From the NCBI GenBank assembly GCA_023260495.1, contig JALQVB010000007.1, forward strand, positions 1 to 25,971: DNA of 25,971 nucleotides, read 5' to 3'. The notes under the pieces are model-generated. The model did no database searches and was not told where the DNA came from. It saw only the letters and a program-made list of their open reading frames with translations. The position numbers and the translations under genes are program-made. The DNA comes from Aquiluna sp. (GTDB lineage Bacteria > Actinomycetota > Actinomycetes > Actinomycetales > Microbacteriaceae). Positions 22,309-25,971 of the stretch are shown piece after piece; position 1 is the first letter of the stretch, and every line of letters starts with the position of its first letter.

Positions 22309-22955
22309 GTATGGGGAAAGTTCAAGTTGCCATAGTTGATGACCACGAGGCAGTCCGACTGGGATTCGCCACCACCTGCGAGAACTTCTTGCTTGATTTG
22401 GTTGGCTCGGCGCCGACAGTTGACGAGCTGCTAGAGCAGATAAAGGGAAAAGATTGCGATGTCGTGGTGACTGACCTATCGCTGGCCGATGGCTCAATGG
22501 TGGCCGAAAATGTGGAGAAGATTGTTTCCGCTGGCCCTGCAGTGCTGGTCTACTCCATTGCCGACAAGCCAAACCTGATGCGAGCTGCAGTTCGAGCAGG
22601 CGCTACGGCGATTGTGCCCAAGAGCGACAAAATGGAGTCGCTAATCGAGGCAATCCGACTGGCAGCTAGGGGTGCCATCATCAATAACGCGGTAACCAGC
22701 GCCATGATTGATGCCGATCTTGAGTTCAAGCAGGTGTCGCTCTCGGCTCGCGAGCGCGAGGTGCTTTCGCTCTACGCCTCTGGGATGAGCCTCAAGCAGG
22801 TTGCCTACGCGCTCAACATAAAGCAGAGCTCGGCTAAGGAGCACATCGACCGGGTGCGCGTGAAATACGCGAAACTGGGCCGCGAGGCAGGAACTAAGGT
22901 CGATCTTTTCAAGCGAGCGGTTGAGGACGGAATTATTTCCGGGGAGATGCTTTAG
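22305..22955 (+). CDS. NarL/LuxR-family response regulator
   Basis: A DNA-binding response regulator of 216 residues. The receiver domain has acidic pocket D12/D13, phosphoacceptor D57 (VVVTDLSL), S84 (LVYSIAD) and K106 (VPKSD), all conserved. A GerE/LuxR helix-turn-helix runs from about 144 to 205, with LSAREREVLSLYASGMS and AYALNIKQSSAKEHI. The C-terminal part with KVDLFKRAVEDGI is a variant I associate with actinobacterial regulators of this type. The start is ATG 22305, overlapping the methyltransferase stop, or ATG 22311. It is followed by the kinase with a 1-nt overlap. Target genes are unknown. Confidence 0.92.
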   Translation: MSMGKVQVAIVDDHEAVRLGFATTCENFLLDLVGSAPTVDELLEQIKGKDCDVVVTDLSLADGSMVAENVEKIVSAGPAVLVYSIADKPNLMRAAVRAGATAIVPKSDKMESLIEAIRLAARGAIINNAVTSAMIDADLEFKQVSLSAREREVLSLYASGMSLKQVAYALNIKQSSAKEHIDRVRVKYAKLGREAGTKVDLFKRAVEDGIISGEML

Positions 22956-24100
22956 TGAAGCTAGCCTCCATTGCCTCCAACAGGCTCGAGGTGCTATTGG
23001 GCCGGATTGTCGGCACCGCTCTGATTCTCAATGGCATTGAGCCCTTGGTAAATGGCCTGGGTCAGCTTTCGCAACTCAACAACCTTGGCGTAGGTTTGCT
23101 CGTGCTCTTTTTGGGAACTAGCCTCTTCGCGGGAATATCTGGATGGACACCCTATGCAGCCCAGGGTTTCAGGCTGCACGGAGCAGCGGTTTTGCTGATT
23201 TTGCTGGCTACGCCATTTGGTTTTGACCAGTTCCTGGATCCCGGTCAGCGACCCTGGGTCTGGTGGGCGCTGGGACTCGGTGCCGTCTTTTTTGCCATCG
23301 GCGTTAGATCCAATCTGCGTTACCTATTCATAGTCGCCATAGGTGCTGGTTGGTTCGGGATATTTGGATTTGCGATGGGGGTTCAGCAGGCGGAGCTAGC
23401 TCTCTTGGATGCCCTCTATGTTGTGGTGTTCTCACTGGCTATCATTAGCCTGACGGACCTGGTGCGGGATGGGGCGACTCGAGTAGATGAAGCTAACTCT
23501 GAGGCGATTTCAAGAAGCTTGGATCAGGCGAGAGTGGACGCAATTGAGCGCGAGCGTCAGCGCTTGGATGCCCTGGTTCACGATCAGGTGCTACATAGCT
23601 TGTTGCTGGCGGCCAAGGCCGAGACCAAAGAAGATCAGGCAGCCGCTGCGCGTTCCGCCGACGCTGCCATTGCCGCATTGACGCGAGTCAAGGAGGGTGC
23701 GTTATCCAGTACAAGTTCGGTGGGTTTATTTCAGGCTATTGAGAGAGCAGCGAAAAGGCTGGATAGGCGGGTCCAAACCGAAATCTCCGGCGCGGGGTCC
23801 TTTGTCATAGCGGCTAACGCGGCGGAGGCATTGACTGAGGCGACCATGCAGGCTCTTGACAACGCCATTCAGCATTCGAATGCCAGCCGGATTCAGCTCT
23901 CCATGCGGGCATCTGGTGGCCTTGTCGAGTTCACCATTCGCGACGATGGGGTTGGTTTCCGAATGGAACGAGTTTCTAGGAATCGAATCGGCATAAAAAC
24001 ATCGATCATGGCTCGGATGCGCTCCGTCGGAGGCGAAGCAAAGGTTAGGTCTTCTCTTAATGCAGGCACCGTGGTTTCACTCAGGTGGTCCAATGTTTAG
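22955..24100 (+). CDS. Membrane sensor histidine kinase
   Basis: A 381-residue kinase, probable partner of the preceding regulator. The N-terminal half has five or six hydrophobic helices (about 15-170) with no large extracytoplasmic domain, so it may sense a membrane or intracellular signal. A linker helix rich in Arg/Glu leads to the phosphoacceptor H209 in LVHDQVLHSLL, a HisKA_3-like helix. The ATPase domain has the N box with N303 (ALDNAIQHS), G1 motif RDDGVGF (329-335) and G2 region RNRIGIKTSI, then GTVVSLRW. The start is GTG 22955, sharing one base with the regulator's TAG. It overlaps the next gene by 8 nt. Confidence 0.9.
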   Translation: MKLASIASNRLEVLLGRIVGTALILNGIEPLVNGLGQLSQLNNLGVGLLVLFLGTSLFAGISGWTPYAAQGFRLHGAAVLLILLATPFGFDQFLDPGQRPWVWWALGLGAVFFAIGVRSNLRYLFIVAIGAGWFGIFGFAMGVQQAELALLDALYVVVFSLAIISLTDLVRDGATRVDEANSEAISRSLDQARVDAIERERQRLDALVHDQVLHSLLLAAKAETKEDQAAAARSADAAIAALTRVKEGALSSTSSVGLFQAIERAAKRLDRRVQTEISGAGSFVIAANAAEALTEATMQALDNAIQHSNASRIQLSMRASGGLVEFTIRDDGVGFRMERVSRNRIGIKTSIMARMRSVGGEAKVRSSLNAGTVVSLRWSNV

Positions 24101-25058
24101 AATCTCGCGGCTCTCCCTCTCCCTCGCAGCTCTCGGATTTGGTTTTTATCACCTCTTTCTCGGGCTAGTCAGCCTTGGTGAATACCAGCGTCCAGAATTG
24201 TCGCTGGCGGCTTCGGCCATCTACCTGATTGCGCTGCTCGGCTCTGTGCTCGACATGCCTGGCCTAAAAATGAGACCTATCACCGCGATTATGTCAATGG
24301 TTGCGGTTGTGACCATGCCACACCTGGTGTTTGATGCTCTAGGTGAGGTGCGCCAAGGTAGCTACGCGACCTGGCACGTTGCAGCCGTTGCCACACTGCT
24401 TGCGGTCTTGAGCGTCAGGCAATTCCAACTCTTGGCGTGGCTGGGGTTTTCGGTTCTGACTCTTGAGGTGCTCATGTGGGGTGGTGCCGAAGTCATCTTC
24501 AACTCCGGTCTGGTTGGCGCGCTACTACTTGTAGTCGTGGCCCAGGCCGCGTCTTGGGCCTTGAGCTCCAGCTCGTCGGCCGCCGCCAAATTCCAGCAGC
24601 AAGCCATCGATATCGCCGCGGCAACCGAGGCTTCCTCCGCTGCTCGAGTCGAGCGCCAAGCACGAGTGGATGCAACCTTGAACGAGGTGAGGCCGCTTCT
24701 TGAGGAAATGGTGGCGACCGGTGGGAAACTCAGCGCCAAGTCAAGGCAAGAGGCGCTAACCAAGGAGGCTGAGCTACGCGATCAAATTCGCGGACGCAAT
24801 CTAGTTGATCCCAGCGTTGTTGTCGCAGTGCGATCCGCGCGGGACCGGGGCATCGAAGTTCAATTGCTGGACGATGGGGGATTGGACGATATTCCAGAAG
24901 TCGAGCGGGCTCACTACTACCAGCAGATTGTCGAGAAGTTGGCCACGGTTACTGCAGGCAAGGTGGTAATTAGGGCCTCCCAGGGCGAGACGTGGCGCCT
25001 AACCATAGCGGCGCTGAGAAAAGAAGAAGACCGCCCAGATCTATTTGTCCGGATTTAA
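24093..25058 (+). CDS. Membrane protein with degenerate kinase-like cytoplasmic region
   Basis: Not a named family to me. It has 321 residues from ATG 24093. AGGTGG at 24083-24088 is its ribosome binding site; an upstream ATG at 24060 lies inside the kinase gene and is unlikely. Six hydrophobic segments occupy about residues 8-158, ending in a run of serines (158-162). A charged helical stretch (165-232) with heptad-like spacing resembles the dimerisation helices of a histidine kinase but has no phosphoacceptor His. The final part (DPSVVVAVRSARDRGIEVQL, then LLDDGG) resembles the ATPase region of actinobacterial kinases without N, G1 or G2 boxes. Gene order suggests an accessory sensor for the kinase and regulator. 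Function is inferred only. Confidence 0.75.
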   Translation: MFRISRLSLSLAALGFGFYHLFLGLVSLGEYQRPELSLAASAIYLIALLGSVLDMPGLKMRPITAIMSMVAVVTMPHLVFDALGEVRQGSYATWHVAAVATLLAVLSVRQFQLLAWLGFSVLTLEVLMWGGAEVIFNSGLVGALLLVVVAQAASWALSSSSSAAAKFQQQAIDIAAATEASSAARVERQARVDATLNEVRPLLEEMVATGGKLSAKSRQEALTKEAELRDQIRGRNLVDPSVVVAVRSARDRGIEVQLLDDGGLDDIPEVERAHYYQQIVEKLATVTAGKVVIRASQGETWRLTIAALRKEEDRPDLFVRI

Positions 25059-25066
25059 ATGTTTAT

Positions 25067-25086
25067 GGGGCGACTTTCGTCGCCCC
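25067..25086 (+). terminator. Terminator of the methyltransferase-signalling operon
   Basis: GGGGCGAC (25067-25074) and GTCGCCCC (25079-25086) form a perfect 8-bp G/C-rich stem with a TTTC loop, 8 nt after the last stop of the operon. No T-run follows on the plus strand. The symmetric stem could also act on minus-strand transcripts arriving from the accDE side. Confidence 0.6.
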
Positions 25087-25108
25087 TAACATCCCCCCTG
25101 GATTCCCC

Positions 25109-25155
25109 GAGTGCAGGTTCCTCGATCCTTTTACGAGTCCAATGAACCTGTACTC
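25109..25155. repeat. Long imperfect inverted repeat in the gap before the accE gene
   Basis: GAGTGCAGGTTC (25109-25120) and GAACCTGTACTC (25144-25155) pair over 12 bp; the single mismatch becomes a G-U pair in plus-strand RNA. Inside it CTCG (25121-25124) and CGAG (25134-25137) extend the stem, leaving a 9-nt loop and a 6-nt bulge. There is no T-run on either side, so it is not a normal intrinsic terminator. It may be a structured RNA, a bidirectional transcription stop or a protein-binding site. The rest of the 169-bp gap holds the operon terminator and a Shine-Dalgarno-like GGAAGGAG (25174-25181). Confidence 0.6.
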
Positions 25156-25227
25156 AATACATAAGCACCGATTGGAAGGAGAGTGTGGGTAAAAAGATGT
25201 ATTGTTGCGACCTTTTTAGGGGACAAG

Positions 25228-25442
25228 CTAAGCCTCTGTTGTGTCCCAATCGCCGAGCTGGCCATTGCGCAAGTTCCTCAGTCGCTGCCACTTAGAGCCC
25301 TCCTGCTTGATGGCCACTCGGCCCAACCGACGGGACTCCAAAATCGCCGCTTCGACAACCGCCAGTGCAGCGGCCTGCTCGAAAGCATCGCCACCGCGCA
25401 CCTCGAGCTGCTGCTGGATTTCCTCGGCTGAATACTCGCGCA

Positions 25443-25443
<1 letters not shown>
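25228..25443 (-). CDS. accE: Acyl-CoA carboxylase epsilon subunit
   Basis: A 71-residue acidic protein read as the small epsilon subunit of actinobacterial acyl-CoA carboxylases, which stabilises the alpha-beta complex. An N-terminal LEVRGG corresponds to the VxRG start of the family, followed by an Ala/Glu-rich helix. It then has SKWQRLRNLRNG in the position of the family's basic Ser-x-Trp end. Such subunits are poorly conserved, so context carries weight: the ATG shares one base with the stop of the beta-chain gene (TGATG, 25445-25441), as in the accD5-accE5 pair of mycobacteria. The rest of the pathway genes (alpha chain and Maf) lie 4 kb away at 18682-21128. Confidence 0.75.

Positions 25444-25971
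<528 letters not shown>

Noticed and set aside
25105..25160. T-arm-like GGTTC...GATCC sequence suggesting a tRNA or attachment-site remnant
   Set aside because: No acceptor stem, D-arm, anticodon arm or CCA can be built around it. The bases are better explained by the inverted repeat.
25183..25431. 82-codon plus-strand frame opposite the accE gene
   Set aside because: Most of it is the complement of accE, it has low-complexity Leu/Ala composition and no family features. Only the shorter frame from 25185 is kept as a weak finding.

Overview
The window looks like chromosomal DNA from a small-genome, moderately GC-rich actinobacterium. Microbacteriaceae, perhaps a freshwater lineage of the Luna type, is my best guess. 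This rests on actinobacterial forms of the proteins: a BC-BCCP acyl-CoA carboxylase alpha chain with a small epsilon subunit, a cysteine-less LpdA-type quinone reductase, actinobacterial ManC and SdhCDAB. It also rests on the very tight packing, many GTG/TTG starts and apparent leaderless starts. There is no IS element, phage gene, CRISPR array, tRNA or rRNA. No stretch over about 300 bp lacks a gene; the longest gaps are 5738-5869 and 25059-25227.

Layout. (1) 1-4537, minus strand: sdhC-sdhD-sdhA-sdhB (succinate dehydrogenase), a Tat/lipoprotein-type Rieske protein, and exonuclease III cut by the left edge. (2) 4628-5737, plus: mannose-1-phosphate guanylyltransferase. (3) 5870-13796, plus: a nucleoside uptake and salvage block, namely BMP-type binding lipoprotein, a strong hairpin, double-domain ABC ATPase, two permeases, cytidine deaminase, thymidine phosphorylase and adenosine deaminase. 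(4) 13850-14794, plus: an orphan PTS EIIB and a PNPOx/NimA-like flavin protein. (5) 14778-17212, minus: purine nucleoside phosphorylase and a PGM2/PgcA-type phosphosugar mutase, probably the phosphopentomutase of the salvage route. (6) 17279-18685, plus: NAD(P)H-quinone dehydrogenase. (7) 18682-21128, minus: acyl-CoA carboxylase alpha chain and Maf. (8) 21160-25058, plus: an RNA methyltransferase translationally coupled to a response regulator, histidine kinase and a third membrane protein that looks like a degenerate kinase. (9) 25228-25971, minus: carboxylase epsilon subunit and the 3' part of the beta chain.

How it works together. Nucleosides bound by the lipoprotein are imported by the ABC system. 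Cytidine and adenosine are deaminated, and uridine/thymidine and inosine/guanosine are phosphorolysed. The resulting (deoxy)ribose-1-phosphate can be isomerised by the mutase. No deoxyribose-phosphate aldolase is present, so that step must be encoded elsewhere. The alpha, epsilon and beta carboxylase chains flank the regulatory operon. From memory, the backbone sdh-cdd-deoA-add-pmmB-deoD-lpdA-accA3-maf-accE5-accD5 follows the gene order of Mycobacterium tuberculosis; the importer, EIIB, flavoprotein and signalling operon are additions to it.

Most notable are a recurrent TAnnnT box 6-8 nt before start codons that lack a ribosome binding site (leaderless mRNAs), the three-gene signalling cassette with a degenerate partner, the orphan EIIB, the Rieske protein in the sdh cluster, and an unexplained long inverted repeat at 25109-25155.
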